A stretch of 60,845 nt of DNA from a bacterium (GCA_029990205.1 JAPEKQ010000015.1:1-60845), one strand, 5' to 3'. Counted from the stretch's first letter, positions 1 to 12,580 are shown. Notes: generated by a model not told the origin, from the letters alone. Numbers and translations: made by a program.

Positions 1-1056
1 GCCGGACGTCTTCCGTTCGTCAAACGCGTTGCGTTCCGGTTCCTTCTTCGCCGCGGCCGTCTGCTTCCGCCGTTCGGCCGGTTCGGTTCTTTCATACAGC
101 GCGTGCTCCTTCGCGGCCTTCCACAGAACAGCGTCTACCGGAAGCTGTTCCCGCTCGTCGGGATGGATCCTGATCGTGTGCTCCCGGAGTTCGCTCCCAG
201 GGCGCTGACGCGGTCGATGCCGGAGCTCGTCCGGGCCATCGACGGCTCTCCGAGACGGGAGAGCGCGGGCGGCGGGACGCGTCGCATCGGCTTCTTCGTC
301 GGGTGCGCCACGAACCTCATCTATCCCGAGACGGGCCGCGCCATCGTCCGGACTCTGTCGAGGGCCGGGTTCGATGTCGTCATCCCGCGTCGGCAGGTCT
401 GCTGCGGGACGCCGGTGTTCAACTCCGGCGACTACATGACGGCGCGCGACCTCGCGCGGAAGAACATCGACGTGTTCAGGAAGGCTGATGTCGAGGCCGT
501 TATCGTCTGCTGCGCGTCCGGAGGACTCGCGCTCAAGCGCGAGTACGAGGAGACGCTTGGGATCGAAGGCGGCTTCGGGATCCCGGTGTTCGATTTCTCC
601 GAGTTCCTCGCGAAGGAGGGCATGCTCGGTGGGCGTCGCGACATGGCACCGGTCACGGGTGGGCTCCGCGTGACCTATCATGAACCGTGTCACCTCGTGC
701 GAGGACAGGGCATCACGAGGGAGCCGCGCGAACTCATCCGCTCGCTTCCGTGGGTCGAGTTCGTGGAGATGCGCGACTCCGACCGCTGCTGCGGCGGGGG
801 CGGGTCGTTCACCTTCATGCACTACGACGTCGCGTCCCTGATCGGTGAGCGGAAGGCCGAGTGTATCCGCGAGACCGAGGCCGACATCGTCGTGACCGAG
901 TGCCCGTCGTGCGTCATGCAGCTCCGCGACATGGTCGTCCGGTACGGCATCGACATCGAAGTGATGGCTCTGGCGGACCTTCTGGCGCTCGACGACACAT
1001 CCGCTGCTGGCACGCAGTCTGCATCACTACGCTCTACTTCCACACCCTCTGCATAG
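1..1056 (+). CDS. (Fe-S)-binding protein with two CCG domains, 5' truncated
   Basis: This is the C-terminal part of a cysteine-rich (CCG) domain protein of the GlcF/GlpC/HdrB type. Such proteins carry electrons through Fe-S centres in lactate, glycolate or glycerol-3-phosphate oxidation or in heterodisulfide-reductase-like complexes. The frame is open from the first base of the window, so the true start, and probably N-terminal 4Fe-4S ferredoxin motifs, lie upstream. The GTG at 103 is only an internal candidate. The first CCG domain runs from GFFVGCATN to the VCCGTP motif. The second runs from YHEPCHL through RCCGGGGSF to TECPSC. The gene ends 36 bp before a GH53 gene and has no obvious link to it. 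It could also be an SdhE-like subunit, since sdhAB lies 2 kb downstream, but a hydrolase gene separates them. Family assignment is good; the substrate is unknown. Confidence 0.75.
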   Translation, partial: AGRLPFVKRVAFRFLLRRGRLLPPFGRFGSFIQRVLLRGLPQNSVYRKLFPLVGMDPDRVLPEFAPRALTRSMPELVRAIDGSPRRESAGGGTRRIGFFVGCATNLIYPETGRAIVRTLSRAGFDVVIPRRQVCCGTPVFNSGDYMTARDLARKNIDVFRKADVEAVIVCCASGGLALKREYEETLGIEGGFGIPVFDFSEFLAKEGMLGGRRDMAPVTGGLRVTYHEPCHLVRGQGITREPRELIRSLPWVEFVEMRDSDRCCGGGGSFTFMHYDVASLIGERKAECIRETEADIVVTECPSCVMQLRDMVVRYGIDIEVMALADLLALDDTSAAGTQSASLRSTSTPSA

Positions 1057-1092
1057 CGCCAGACTCAGGCGCAGCACAGACTGAGGAGTACA

Positions 1093-2874
1093 GTGAAACG
1101 GTCCCGTCAAATGGCGATCTCATGGCTGGTCGTGCTCGTGCTGGTCATCTCGACCGCGGCATCGGCGGTGCCGGTGACGTTCGCTGTCGACATGCGCATC
1201 GAGCTTTCGTTCGAGCGGTTCGACCCCGTGGTCGACACGCTCGTGATCCGCGGCGCTTTCAACGGCTGGAGCGGGAACGGCGACGTTCTGACCGATGTTG
1301 ACGGCGACGACATCTACGAGATCACGCTCGACTTCGAAGCCGGCTCACATCCGTACAAGTTCCTCATCCCGCTTTCGACCCACGACCGGTGGGAGCACTT
1401 CGTCGACAACCGCGAGGTGACAGTCGGGGACGACCCCGTCGAGGTGAGTCCGGTCTTCTTCGACCACCGCGCTGGCTGGATGCCCGGGACCACGAAGTGC
1501 GGGGCCGATATCTCCTTCACGCACCAGATCGAGGCCGCGGGAGGCGTGTATCGTGTCGACGGCATTGCCGTTGACCTCATCGAGGCGTGCGCCGACCACG
1601 GGTATCAGATCATCCGGTTGAGACTCTGGCACACGCCGGCCGAGCCGTGGCACGCGCTCCCCGCGACCATCCTGATGGCGCAGGAGGCGAAGGCAGCAGG
1701 GCTTGAGTTCATGCTCGACTTCCACTACTCGGATACCTGGGCCGATCCCGGGAAGCAGTACAAGCCGGCGGCATGGGAGGGCATCACCTTCCCGGCGCTG
1801 GTCGACTCGATGTATGCCTACACCAACGCTGCCATCCGCGCGTTCCGCGACGCAGGCGCGCTCCCGGACTACGTCCAGATCGGCAACGAGGTCTCGAACG
1901 GAATGCTCTGGGACGACGGGCGCGTCGGCGGGGAGTGGAACACGCCTGAGCAGTGGGACAACTTCGCTCAGCTTCTCTCCGCGGGTGTCGCCGGCGTACG
2001 TGACAGTCTCAGTCCGCCGGAGCAGCCGGTCATCATCATTCACAATGACCAGGGAGCCAGTGTCGGCGCGTGCGAGTGGTTCTACGACAACCTCGTCTCG
2101 CGCGGTGTCGCGTTCGACTGTATCGGGCTGTCGTTCTACCCGTGGTGGCACGGTGACATCTGGGGGCTGCGCGACAACCTGGAGAACCTGGCGCCACGCT
2201 TCGGGCGTGAGATCATGGTCGTCGAGACGGCGTACCCGTGGACGCTCGACTGGGTCGACGACGGGACGAACAACTTCGTCTGGCAGGAGTCGCAGCTCCA
2301 CGCCAACTATCCGGCGACACCCGACGCGCAGTTCGCTTTCCTCCGCGACGTCGTCGCGGTGGTCGAGGCGACGCCGGTCGGACTCGGGACCGGCGTGCTC
2401 ACCTGGGAGCCCGGGTTCATCAGTGTTGATGGAGGCCCCGGCAATCCGTCCGAGAACCTCGCGACGTTCGACTTCGACGGCGAGGCGACCCGCGGGTTCG
2501 GCTTCCCGCAGCCGTGGGGCACGGGTGTCGACACCGGCGACGAGTCGGGCAATGGCGGCGATCCGGCCGGGGGAACAGGAGAGGAGCAGGGGAGCCGGGT
2601 GATGCTGTCGCCGGCCGCCCCGAATCCCTTTCGGGGCAGCACCACACTCGCCCTGACGATCTTCGCGCCCGGCGCGCACGCGCGTGTCCGGGTGATCGAC
2701 GTGTCCGGTCGGGTCATCGCGACTCTGGCAGACCACGCGCTGACACCGGGTCGACACGAGCTCACGTGGGATGGCCGGAGCGCTTCCGGGTCCGAAGTCG
2801 CCTCGGGCGTCTACCTCATCGGCGCCGCGGTCGATGGCGAGCGCGTCACCGCCAAGCTCGTGCGCCTGAAGTAG
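1093..2874 (+). CDS. Secreted GH53 arabinogalactan endo-beta-1,4-galactanase with FlgD-like C-terminal domain
   Basis: The predicted product hydrolyses beta-1,4-galactan side chains outside the cell. A GTG start gives MKRSRQ followed by a hydrophobic signal peptide ending near AASA (about residue 25). Residues about 28-120 form an early-set/CBM-like domain with the FNGW motif, which also occurs at the N-terminus of the GH13 amylase in this window. The GH53 barrel starts at KCGADISF (about residue 137). The likely acid/base is E266 in QIGNEVSNG and the nucleophile is E378 in VVETAYPW, both at the expected family positions. A Gly/Glu-rich linker leads to a FlgD-like Ig domain (PNPF, GRVIATL, ASGVYL) ending in KLVRLK, a Por-type sorting tail. 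A hairpin follows the stop codon. Activity on galactan is inferred from the family. Confidence 0.9.
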   Translation: MKRSRQMAISWLVVLVLVISTAASAVPVTFAVDMRIELSFERFDPVVDTLVIRGAFNGWSGNGDVLTDVDGDDIYEITLDFEAGSHPYKFLIPLSTHDRWEHFVDNREVTVGDDPVEVSPVFFDHRAGWMPGTTKCGADISFTHQIEAAGGVYRVDGIAVDLIEACADHGYQIIRLRLWHTPAEPWHALPATILMAQEAKAAGLEFMLDFHYSDTWADPGKQYKPAAWEGITFPALVDSMYAYTNAAIRAFRDAGALPDYVQIGNEVSNGMLWDDGRVGGEWNTPEQWDNFAQLLSAGVAGVRDSLSPPEQPVIIIHNDQGASVGACEWFYDNLVSRGVAFDCIGLSFYPWWHGDIWGLRDNLENLAPRFGREIMVVETAYPWTLDWVDDGTNNFVWQESQLHANYPATPDAQFAFLRDVVAVVEATPVGLGTGVLTWEPGFISVDGGPGNPSENLATFDFDGEATRGFGFPQPWGTGVDTGDESGNGGDPAGGTGEEQGSRVMLSPAAPNPFRGSTTLALTIFAPGAHARVRVIDVSGRVIATLADHALTPGRHELTWDGRSASGSEVASGVYLIGAAVDGERVTAKLVRLK

Positions 2875-2951
2875 TCCGCCCCGCCCCATCTCAACCGCTA
2901 TCTGCCGCAGCGCAGCAACTTGTGCCATCACCCTGCATCTGAATTTCTGTC

Positions 2952-2973
2952 AGCAATCGCCTGTGGCGTTGCT
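2952..2973 (+). terminator. Hairpin after the GH53 gene
   Basis: AGCAA/TTGCT and CGCC/GGCG form a 9-bp stem with one bulged T and a TGT loop, 78 bp after the GH53 stop. The run that follows is only moderately T-rich. It lies 57 bp before sdhA, so it could end the galactanase transcript or act in the sdh leader. Confidence 0.45.
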
Positions 2974-3029
2974 CGTCCGTCTGTTATCATGAATATCAGC
3001 CATCTTCACACATGCTCCCCGGGGGCACC

Positions 3030-4757
3030 ATGGAACGTACGGACATTCTTGTCATCGGCGGCGGTCTCGCCGGGCTCCGCGCGGCGATAGCCGCGCATGA
3101 CGCCGGACGAACCGTCGCGGTGATGTCGAAGGTGTATCCCATCCGGTCGCACTCGGGTGCCGCGCAGGGCGGCGTCAACGCGTCGCTCGGCAATCATCCC
3201 GACGGCGGAGACGACACCTGGCAGGGACACGCCTTCGACACCATCAAGGGCTCTGACTATCTGGCCGACCAGCCTCGCGCCGAGATCCTCGCGAAGGACG
3301 CTCCCGCGGCGGTCATCGAAATGGAGCACTGGGGCGCATACTTCAGCCGCTTCGACGATGGCCGCATCGCGCAGCGTCCGTTCGGTGGCGCCGGCTTCCC
3401 TCGGACCTGTTTCGCGGCCGATCGCACCGGCCACCATCTGCTTCACACGTGCTGGGAGCAGACGCTCAAGCGCGGGATCAAGGTCTACTCGGAGTGGCTG
3501 CTCCTCGAACTCGTGAAACACGGCGACGCCGTCGTCGGAGCGGTAGCCCTCCACATCCCGACCGGCGACATCGAGAGCTTCCCGACGGGCGCCGTCATCC
3601 TCGGCGCCGGAGGCCACGGCCGCATCTTCGCCAAGACGACCAATGCGTACATCAACACAGGCAGCGCCACCGCGGCCGCGTACCGCGCGGGGGCGAGGCT
3701 CGAGGATATGGAGTTCGTCCAGTTCCATCCCACGACGCTCTACGGAACGAACATCCTCATCTCCGAGGGCGTCCGCGGCGAGGGAGGACTCCTCCGCGGC
3801 GCCGACGGGGAGCGGTTCATGGACCGCTACGCGCCGAGTGTGATGGAACTCGCGCCGCGCGACATCGTAGCGCGCGGCATCCAGACCGAGGCGAACGAGG
3901 GGCGCGCGTTCGAGGGAGACGGGAGCGGCTACGTCCATCTCGACATCAGGCACCTCGGTGCCGACGTCATCACGACCCGCCTTCCGGGCATTCGCCAGAT
4001 CGCGATGGAGTTCGCAGGCGTCGATCCGATCGACGAGCCGATCCCGGTCCAGCCGGGCCAGCACTACTCGATGGGCGGCATTGCGTGTGACGAGGACGGT
4101 GTGACCGATCTTCCTGGTCTCTACGCGGCGGGCGAGTGCTCGTGCGTGAGCGTCCACGGCGCGAACCGGCTCGGCGGGAACTCGCTGCTCGAGACGCTCG
4201 TCTTCGGGAAACGCGCGGGGGACAGGGCGGCGGCGAACGCAGGCGGCAGCGGCGGTTCGGGCGGTGGCGCCGGTGATGTCCCATCCTTCGTCTACGACAA
4301 GGCGGTCCAGACGCAGCACGATCTCATCGACGCGTTCGCATCCCGGGACTCAGGTGTTCGTCAGATAGACATTCGCAGACGGATGCAGCAGACGATGACC
4401 GCGAAGGTCGGCGTCTTCCGCGACGAAGCGCCGCTTGCCGATGCGGTCAGCGAACTCGCCGGTCTGCGCGAGGAGTACGCAAGCGTCTCGCTCGACGCGA
4501 CCAACCGCTGCTTCAACTACGATCTCATCGATACGCTCGAGCTCGGAGGGATGATCGAGCTGGCCGAGGCGACCGCGCTGGGTGCGCTCAAGCGGACCGA
4601 GTGTCGCGGCTCGCACTGGCGAATCGATCATCCCGGGCGCGACGACGACAACTGGCTGAAACACACGATGGCGACACGTGCCGATGACGGGACACCGGAG
4701 CTCTCGTTCGATGACGTTATCATCACCGACTACGAACCGATGGAAAGGAAGTACTGA
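3030..4757 (+). CDS. sdhA: Succinate dehydrogenase / fumarate reductase flavoprotein subunit
   Basis: This is the catalytic FAD subunit that interconverts succinate and fumarate at the membrane. Visible features are the dinucleotide-binding start ([12 protein letters not shown]), the [10 protein letters not shown] motif whose H41 is the expected covalent FAD attachment site, the HPTTLYG and substrate-site regions, and the Arg-rich [12 protein letters not shown] segment. I chose the ATG at 3030 because it has a GGGGG ribosome site and begins directly with the flavin fold; an in-frame ATG at 3012 would add six residues. The length of about 575 residues is normal. The stop overlaps the sdhB start by one base (TGATG), so the two are translationally coupled. 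Family assignment is certain. The direction in vivo is not decided by sequence, although the partner c-type heme protein favours oxidation. Confidence 0.95.
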   Translation: MERTDILVIGGGLAGLRAAIAAHDAGRTVAVMSKVYPIRSHSGAAQGGVNASLGNHPDGGDDTWQGHAFDTIKGSDYLADQPRAEILAKDAPAAVIEMEHWGAYFSRFDDGRIAQRPFGGAGFPRTCFAADRTGHHLLHTCWEQTLKRGIKVYSEWLLLELVKHGDAVVGAVALHIPTGDIESFPTGAVILGAGGHGRIFAKTTNAYINTGSATAAAYRAGARLEDMEFVQFHPTTLYGTNILISEGVRGEGGLLRGADGERFMDRYAPSVMELAPRDIVARGIQTEANEGRAFEGDGSGYVHLDIRHLGADVITTRLPGIRQIAMEFAGVDPIDEPIPVQPGQHYSMGGIACDEDGVTDLPGLYAAGECSCVSVHGANRLGGNSLLETLVFGKRAGDRAAANAGGSGGSGGGAGDVPSFVYDKAVQTQHDLIDAFASRDSGVRQIDIRRRMQQTMTAKVGVFRDEAPLADAVSELAGLREEYASVSLDATNRCFNYDLIDTLELGGMIELAEATALGALKRTECRGSHWRIDHPGRDDDNWLKHTMATRADDGTPELSFDDVIITDYEPMERKY

Positions 4758-5518
4758 TGGGCACGAGCAACCGCGCGATGGATGCATCGGCCGGGCCCGG
4801 CACGGTGGTCTTCCGGGTCCGCCGGTTCGATCCGGACAGCGACGGCCCGTCTGACATCCGTTGGAGTGAGTACGTCATCCCGGCGCACCCCGGGTTGACC
4901 GTCCTCGAGGCGCTCCTCCTTGTTCAGGAGGAGCAGGACGGCGGGCTGGCGTTTCGCTACTCGTGTCGCGGCGCCGTCTGCGGCTCGTGCGCGATGGTGA
5001 TCAACGGAGAGGTCGGGTTGGCGTGCAGGACGCAGGTGAGCTCCCTGGGCAACAAGGTCATGGTAGAACCGCTCCCGAACCTCCCGGTGCTTCGCGATCT
5101 CGTCGTCGATATGGATGTCTTCTTCGCGAAGGAAGAGTCCGTCATGCCGTGGCTCAGGCCGTCGGACCCGGACCCCGAGTGCGAGCGGCTCGTCTCGCCC
5201 GAGGACTGGCGTGAGGCCGAGCCGTACACCAACTGCATCCTCTGCGCGAGCTGCCAAGGCGTCTGTCCGGTGGCGGAGCGTGCGCCCGACTACCTCGGTC
5301 CCGCGGCGCTCGCCAAGCACTACCGGTTCTACGCGGACCCGCGCGACGGGGCCGGCGAGGAGCGGCTGAGGCTCGTGGACAACGAGAACGGCGTTCACGG
5401 CTGCGACATGGTCTGGAGCTGCGCCAAGATCTGCCCGAAGGGCGTTCCGCCGACGAAGGGTATCGGCAAGACGCGGGCGGCCATCTATCACGCGAAGAAG
5501 GCGAGGGAGGGGGCGTAG
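4757..5518 (+). CDS. sdhB: Succinate dehydrogenase / fumarate reductase iron-sulfur subunit
   Basis: This subunit relays electrons from the flavoprotein to the membrane. The N-terminal 2Fe-2S ferredoxin domain has the motif SCRGAVCGSC with a later Cys (GLAC). The C-terminal domain has two cluster motifs, NCILCASCQGVCP and SCAKICPKGV. The length of 253 residues is typical. The gene overlaps sdhA by one base and is followed after 2 bases by the membrane/cytochrome-c gene, so all three look like one operon. No recognisable SdhC or SdhD is encoded next to it; see the following gene for the probable substitute. Confidence 0.95.
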   Translation: MGTSNRAMDASAGPGTVVFRVRRFDPDSDGPSDIRWSEYVIPAHPGLTVLEALLLVQEEQDGGLAFRYSCRGAVCGSCAMVINGEVGLACRTQVSSLGNKVMVEPLPNLPVLRDLVVDMDVFFAKEESVMPWLRPSDPDPECERLVSPEDWREAEPYTNCILCASCQGVCPVAERAPDYLGPAALAKHYRFYADPRDGAGEERLRLVDNENGVHGCDMVWSCAKICPKGVPPTKGIGKTRAAIYHAKKAREGA

Positions 5519-5520
5519 CG

Positions 5521-6312
5521 ATGCTGTGGACGAAGCTGATCGTGTCCGTCGTGCTCCTCGCGACCACGCTCGCGGCGGCGCTCTCGATGCTGACGCTCAT
5601 GGGACGCAAGGAGAGGACCATGAGCGCGGGCGCACTCAAGTCCGTGCACCGCATCGCCGGGTGGTTCACCGTGGTGCTCGCGCTCGTCAACGGCTACCTC
5701 GGCGCGAAGTACGTGGCGATGGTCGGCGACGGGATGGCCATCCGCGCTGCGCTCCACGGTCTCATCGCCCTCGGTCTTCTGTCCGCGCTCCTGATCAAGG
5801 TTCTCATCGTCAAGCGCTTCAAGCAGTACCTGTCGATGGCACCGGCGCTCGGGCTCATCGTCTTCGCGCTGATGCTTGTGACCATCGCAACCTCGACGGG
5901 GTTCTTCGTTGTCAGCGCGCTGTGGGGTCCGGGCAGCGCCCCGGAGCTGGACGATTTCGTCGAGCTGGTGGCGCCGGACGGGCGCGGGAGCGGTGGCGCG
6001 GCTCCGGATGAAACCGCGGTTTCTGGGACCGCGGTGTCCGAGGAGGCAGCGGCAACCGAAGCCATCGCGAGAGGCCGTCTGATCTACCGGGCGCACTGTG
6101 CCGGTTGCCATCCGACCGACCCGGCGCGGAACGGGTACGGTCCGACGCTCCCCGGGCTCTTCGAGAAGGAGGCGATGGCGGCGGGAGGTCCCGTGTCGGA
6201 AGAGACCGTTCGGGCGCAGATCCTGGCCCCGGCAGGGACGATGCCGGCCTTCGAGGGGCGGCTGGACGAGGGTGAGATGGACGATCTTCTGGCCTACATG
6301 AAGACCCTCTAG
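5521..6312 (+). CDS. Four-helix membrane protein fused to a cytochrome c domain, probable sdh partner
   Basis: The first about 140 residues contain four hydrophobic helices with conserved-looking histidines (VHRIAGW in helix 2, ALHGLIAL in helix 3) that could bind b-type heme or quinone. After an Ala/Glu-rich linker the last about 85 residues form a mono-heme cytochrome c domain with CAGCH as the heme attachment site and a later Met in GTMPAF as the likely axial ligand. The C-terminus DDLLAYMKTL is typical of c-type cytochromes. The gene starts 2 bases after sdhB, where an SdhC/D anchor would be expected. I infer that it anchors SdhAB and passes electrons to a periplasmic heme. Neither the quinone site nor the heme b is proven by sequence. 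I do not recognise the membrane part as a named family. Confidence 0.7.
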   Translation: MLWTKLIVSVVLLATTLAAALSMLTLMGRKERTMSAGALKSVHRIAGWFTVVLALVNGYLGAKYVAMVGDGMAIRAALHGLIALGLLSALLIKVLIVKRFKQYLSMAPALGLIVFALMLVTIATSTGFFVVSALWGPGSAPELDDFVELVAPDGRGSGGAAPDETAVSGTAVSEEAAATEAIARGRLIYRAHCAGCHPTDPARNGYGPTLPGLFEKEAMAAGGPVSEETVRAQILAPAGTMPAFEGRLDEGEMDDLLAYMKTL

Positions 6313-6351
6313 CCGCGGTGCAGGCCCCGCCGGGGTGGAACCTGATTCGGT

Positions 6352-6380
6352 TTGACAGAGCCCGACACCGTTGCTAGAAT
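6352..6380 (+). promoter_or_regulatory. Sigma-70 promoter for tRNA-Asn
   Basis: TTGACA at 6352-6357 is a perfect -35. TAGAAT at 6375-6380 is a near-perfect -10 with an upstream TGC (extended -10). The spacer is exactly 17 bp. The predicted start lies about 45 bp before the tRNA. Confidence 0.85.
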
Positions 6381-6397
6381 AGAGATTCGTACAAGAG

Positions 6398-6420
6398 ACG
6401 GGCCGGTTCCGCCGGCCCGT
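6398..6420 (+). other. GC-rich inverted repeat between promoter and tRNA
   Basis: ACGGGCCGG and CCGGCCCGT form a 9-bp perfect stem with a TTCCG loop, ending 12 bases before the tRNA. It lies inside the predicted precursor, so it could mark a processing site or an upstream pausing structure. Confidence 0.5.
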
Positions 6421-6432
6421 GCCTAGATAGGA

Positions 6433-6507
<75 letters not shown>

Positions 6508-6512
6508 CCTAC

Positions 6513-6544
6513 ACCGAGCCCGGTCCACCTGGACCGGGCTCGGT
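6513..6544. terminator. Bidirectional terminator between tRNA-Asn and the beta-helix gene
   Basis: ACCGAGCCCGGTCCA pairs perfectly with its complement over 15 bp around a CC loop. It sits 6 bases after the tRNA and 33 bases beyond the stop of the convergent beta-helix gene, so it probably ends both transcripts. Confidence 0.8.
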
Positions 6545-6547
6545 GCG
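6525..6547. repeat. Direct repeat, copy 1 (23 bp)
   Basis: This 23-bp sequence, starting CCACCTGG and ending GGTGCG, recurs exactly at 7854-7876. Copy 1 includes the loop and 3' arm of the terminator behind tRNA-Asn. The two copies bracket the beta-helix gene and its promoter. Confidence 0.85.
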
Positions 6548-6576
6548 TTGAGTCGTTCGCTTTCGGGCCTCTGCTC

Positions 6577-7746
6577 TCATTGGTAGAGGGACTTGATGGC
6601 GCCCCAACTCGTCTGCAACACGGGTGAGAACGGCCCGCAGCCCACTCCGAATGCCCCGATCCGCTCTCCGCAGAGACCTGCTTCCGGGAAGACGCACGGG
6701 GAGTCTTCATGGAGCGTGTAGGGACGGTCAGGATTGAGCGCACCGCAGAACAGGGGATCGGCCGCGAAGTTGCCGTTCACGCCGTACTGGTCCGCGATCC
6801 AACCCACCCAGTCACCGCCATCGTTCCCGTAGATGTCGCAGCACGTCATCTGTGGGGGAGTGTATGAGAAACAGCTGACGCCTTCCCCTTGGCCACTGAA
6901 TGCGATGATACACGCATCGAGTGTCAGATACGGCTGGCCGGAGATCGTGGCGACACAGATGCCGCCGCCCTCGATGCCGGCGGAGTTGCCGGCGATCGTG
7001 CACCGCGTGAAGTCCATATGCGCATCGTCTTCGCAGCAGATGCCGCCCCCGTACTCGAGAGCCTCATTCCCCACGAAGAGGCAGTCTATCAGGGACAGGT
7101 CGGATGAGCCTCCGCAGTGCAGTCCGGCTCCCGATTCACCCGAGTTGCCGCGGAACGTACAGCGCTCGAGGGTGACTACTCCCGAGCCGAAGGTCATGCC
7201 GCCGTCCTGATTGCCCTCGAACGTGCAGTCCTGGAAGGTACACCAGAGGCAGCTGCTGCAGCTGACGCCATGGTCGTTGTCATAGAACGAGCAGTCGACG
7301 AATCTCAAGAAACTGCACCCCTGGCAGAAGACGGCGCCCATCTCGTTTCCGTGAACTCTGCAGTTCCTGAACACTGCCGATGTCGAGGCGAGACACATGA
7401 TTCCACCGCCGATGCTCGGAAACCCTCCGCCCGTGATCGTGAAGCCACGCAGTTCCGGTCCCTCAACTTCTTTGTAGTAGAAGACACGCCCTAGTCGTAG
7501 AGCGTCAATGGTCACGCAGTCTGGTTGCCCGGTCTCGCTCGTCAGGCAGACCCCCGAACGCATGATGATGTCATGCTCGTAGTACGTGCCACAGGCCACG
7601 ACGACAGTATCACCTGCCGCCGCGGCGTTGATGCCGCCCTGGATCGTGGCGTGATCGTCGGGGACGTGGATGGTCGTGGCCGTGGCGTTCTGGAGCGTGA
7701 GGAGGAGGATGGCCGCCACGAGCGACACGATGAATCGCGCGTTCAT
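6577..7746 (-). CDS. Exported right-handed beta-helix protein with short W-x-x-I-K C-terminal tag
   Basis: The product is a 389-residue exported protein. The start at 7746 gives MNARFIVSLVAAILL and a signal peptide ending near ATA; the frame is open upstream but encodes no plausible signal. After it comes HVPDDHATIQGGINAA-GDTVVVACGTYYE, the usual opening of right-handed parallel beta-helix proteins, then repeated short strands with CTFEGN, CTFRGN and CLFVGN turns, rich in Cys. Such helices often bind or cleave polysaccharides, but no catalytic residues can be assigned. The last residues TSWGAIKSLYQ match the terminal tag on three other exported proteins here. The gene has its own promoter (7805-7833) and converges on tRNA-Asn. 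The 23-bp direct repeat flanks it. Function is unknown beyond fold and export. Confidence 0.8.
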   Translation of the reverse strand: MNARFIVSLVAAILLLTLQNATATTIHVPDDHATIQGGINAAAAGDTVVVACGTYYEHDIIMRSGVCLTSETGQPDCVTIDALRLGRVFYYKEVEGPELRGFTITGGGFPSIGGGIMCLASTSAVFRNCRVHGNEMGAVFCQGCSFLRFVDCSFYDNDHGVSCSSCLWCTFQDCTFEGNQDGGMTFGSGVVTLERCTFRGNSGESGAGLHCGGSSDLSLIDCLFVGNEALEYGGGICCEDDAHMDFTRCTIAGNSAGIEGGGICVATISGQPYLTLDACIIAFSGQGEGVSCFSYTPPQMTCCDIYGNDGGDWVGWIADQYGVNGNFAADPLFCGALNPDRPYTLHEDSPCVFPEAGLCGERIGAFGVGCGPFSPVLQTSWGAIKSLYQ

Positions 7747-7804
7747 GTGAGGCCCCCGCTTGCGTGCCTGTCGGCACCGACGGGCAGTCCGAAGTGTCGA
7801 TACG

Positions 7805-7833
7805 ATCTTGTCGCATTTATCTGGAACTGTCAA
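7805..7833 (-). promoter_or_regulatory. Promoter of the beta-helix gene
   Basis: Read on the minus strand, TTGACA (7828-7833) is a perfect -35. It is followed after 17 bp by CAAGAT (7805-7810) as -10, 58 bp upstream of the chosen ATG. Confidence 0.65.
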
Positions 7834-7853
7834 GCATGGGGAATCGTCCGAGA

Positions 7854-7876
7854 CCACCTGGACCGGGCTCGGTGCG
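7854..7876. repeat. Direct repeat, copy 2 (23 bp)
   Basis: Exact copy of 6525-6547. Here it lies just upstream of the beta-helix promoter and does not form the full 15-bp hairpin, because the 5' arm is absent. Confidence 0.85.
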
Positions 7877-8023
7877 CTCGGCGGACCCGCGGGGGATCTC
7901 GACCATCAATCTATCATGGCTGTCGTACGGGAAATACGATATACTCCCGCAGGAGGCTCGTCGATACCCTGTCGATGGCACAACCTCTGCGTCCCGAGGA
8001 ACGCGGCGTAGGAGCTGGACACT

Positions 8024-11684
<3,661 letters not shown>

Positions 11685-11735
11685 TCGCATCGGAGAGGCT
11701 CCGCGTTGCCGCGACATGGCTCTTCTGGTTCTGCA

Positions 11736-11770
11736 AAGACCCCCGCCGCTCTGAGAGCGACGGGGGTCTT
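11736..11770 (+). terminator. Terminator of katG
   Basis: AAGACCCCCG/CGGGGGTCTT outer stem with an inner CGCTC-TGA-GAGCG hairpin, about 15 bp in total. It lies 51 bp after katG and 37 bp before the convergent stop at 11808, so it may serve both. Confidence 0.85.
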
Positions 11771-11807
11771 GTATTCCAGCAAATGCTTCCAGCGGTACTG
11801 ATCGCGT

Positions 11808-12449
11808 CTAGCGGTACAGCGCCTTGACCATACCCCAGGTCGACTCCTCGACCGGTGACGCGCTGGGGCAGACGTAGGTGCCGAGCGGGAACGGAACGGC
11901 GGCCGTCGCGTTCGTGAGCTCGCCGTCGAGCGCGTTCGCGCCACTGAAGAACCAGTTCGCCAGCACGAACGTGTCGCCGTCCGGGCCGGTCTGGTCGAGG
12001 CGGTAGGCCCATCCGTCCAGGTAGTCCCAGGGCTCGCCGGTGCCGTCGACGTTGATGTCGCCGAGCACGTCCACAACGACGCCGTTCATGAACAGCTCGA
12101 AGGCATCGTCGCCGTTGGTGCCGGCGGCCGTGTAGTCGACGTAGTCGGGGGCGAAGCCGAAGAAGTTGGCAAACTCAACGTCCTCGCTCGCAAGGTAGAT
12201 GAACTGACCCTCGACCGCTGAGTCGGCCGGGAAGGTGAACTCTTCACCGTCCGTGCCGCCGCCGTTGTTGGCGCATCCGATTCCGTAGATCGAGAGGTCG
12301 GCGATGTCTGCGCATGCCATCAGCTCGACGGCCTTCGGGATTCCGCCCGTGAGCGGACCGTCGATCGCGCCGGTGATGATGAGATCCGAGGCGCTCGCGC
12401 CGGTGACGACCAGCGAGAGAGCGAGAACGACCATGACCAGATGTCTCAA
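11808..12449 (-). CDS. Exported lamin-tail-like domain protein with W-x-x-V-K tag
   Basis: This is a 213-residue exported protein. I chose a TTG start at 12449 because an exact AGGAGG lies 5 bases upstream and the signal peptide (MRHLVMVVLALSLVVTGASA) begins there; an ATG 15 bases inside is the alternative. The mature part opens with DLIITGAIDGPLTGGIPKAVEL and contains GEEFTFPAD and FELFMNGVVVDVLG, resembling the lamin-tail (LTD) fold found at the front of secreted nucleases such as the one at 43506 here. It ends PVEESTWGMVKALYR, the terminal tag shared with three other exported proteins. It has a good promoter at 12496-12525. It is a single-gene unit with no known biochemical role. Confidence 0.75.
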   Translation of the reverse strand: MRHLVMVVLALSLVVTGASASDLIITGAIDGPLTGGIPKAVELMACADIADLSIYGIGCANNGGGTDGEEFTFPADSAVEGQFIYLASEDVEFANFFGFAPDYVDYTAAGTNGDDAFELFMNGVVVDVLGDINVDGTGEPWDYLDGWAYRLDQTGPDGDTFVLANWFFSGANALDGELTNATAAVPFPLGTYVCPSASPVEESTWGMVKALYR

Positions 12450-12495
12450 AGGATCCTCCTTTTGAGAGACACTACACAACTCGCGAACTTGACAT

Positions 12496-12525
12496 ATTAT
12501 ATCACGAATGTGAGGGGCCGCGCAA
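12496..12525 (-). promoter_or_regulatory. Promoter of the lamin-tail protein gene
   Basis: On the minus strand TTGCGC (12520-12525), an 18-bp spacer and TATAAT (12496-12501) preceded by TGA (extended -10). Confidence 0.7.
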
Positions 12526-12580
12526 CAACAGAAGCTGTGCGGAACGTGCCGCTCCAGCAGCCCGAAGCCCCGCCGGTCGC

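Noticed and set aside
1-1056. The truncated CCG protein as the SdhE subunit of the succinate dehydrogenase
   Set aside because: A complete GH53 gene and a hairpin separate it from sdhA, and its sequence fits the GlcF/GlpC group as well.
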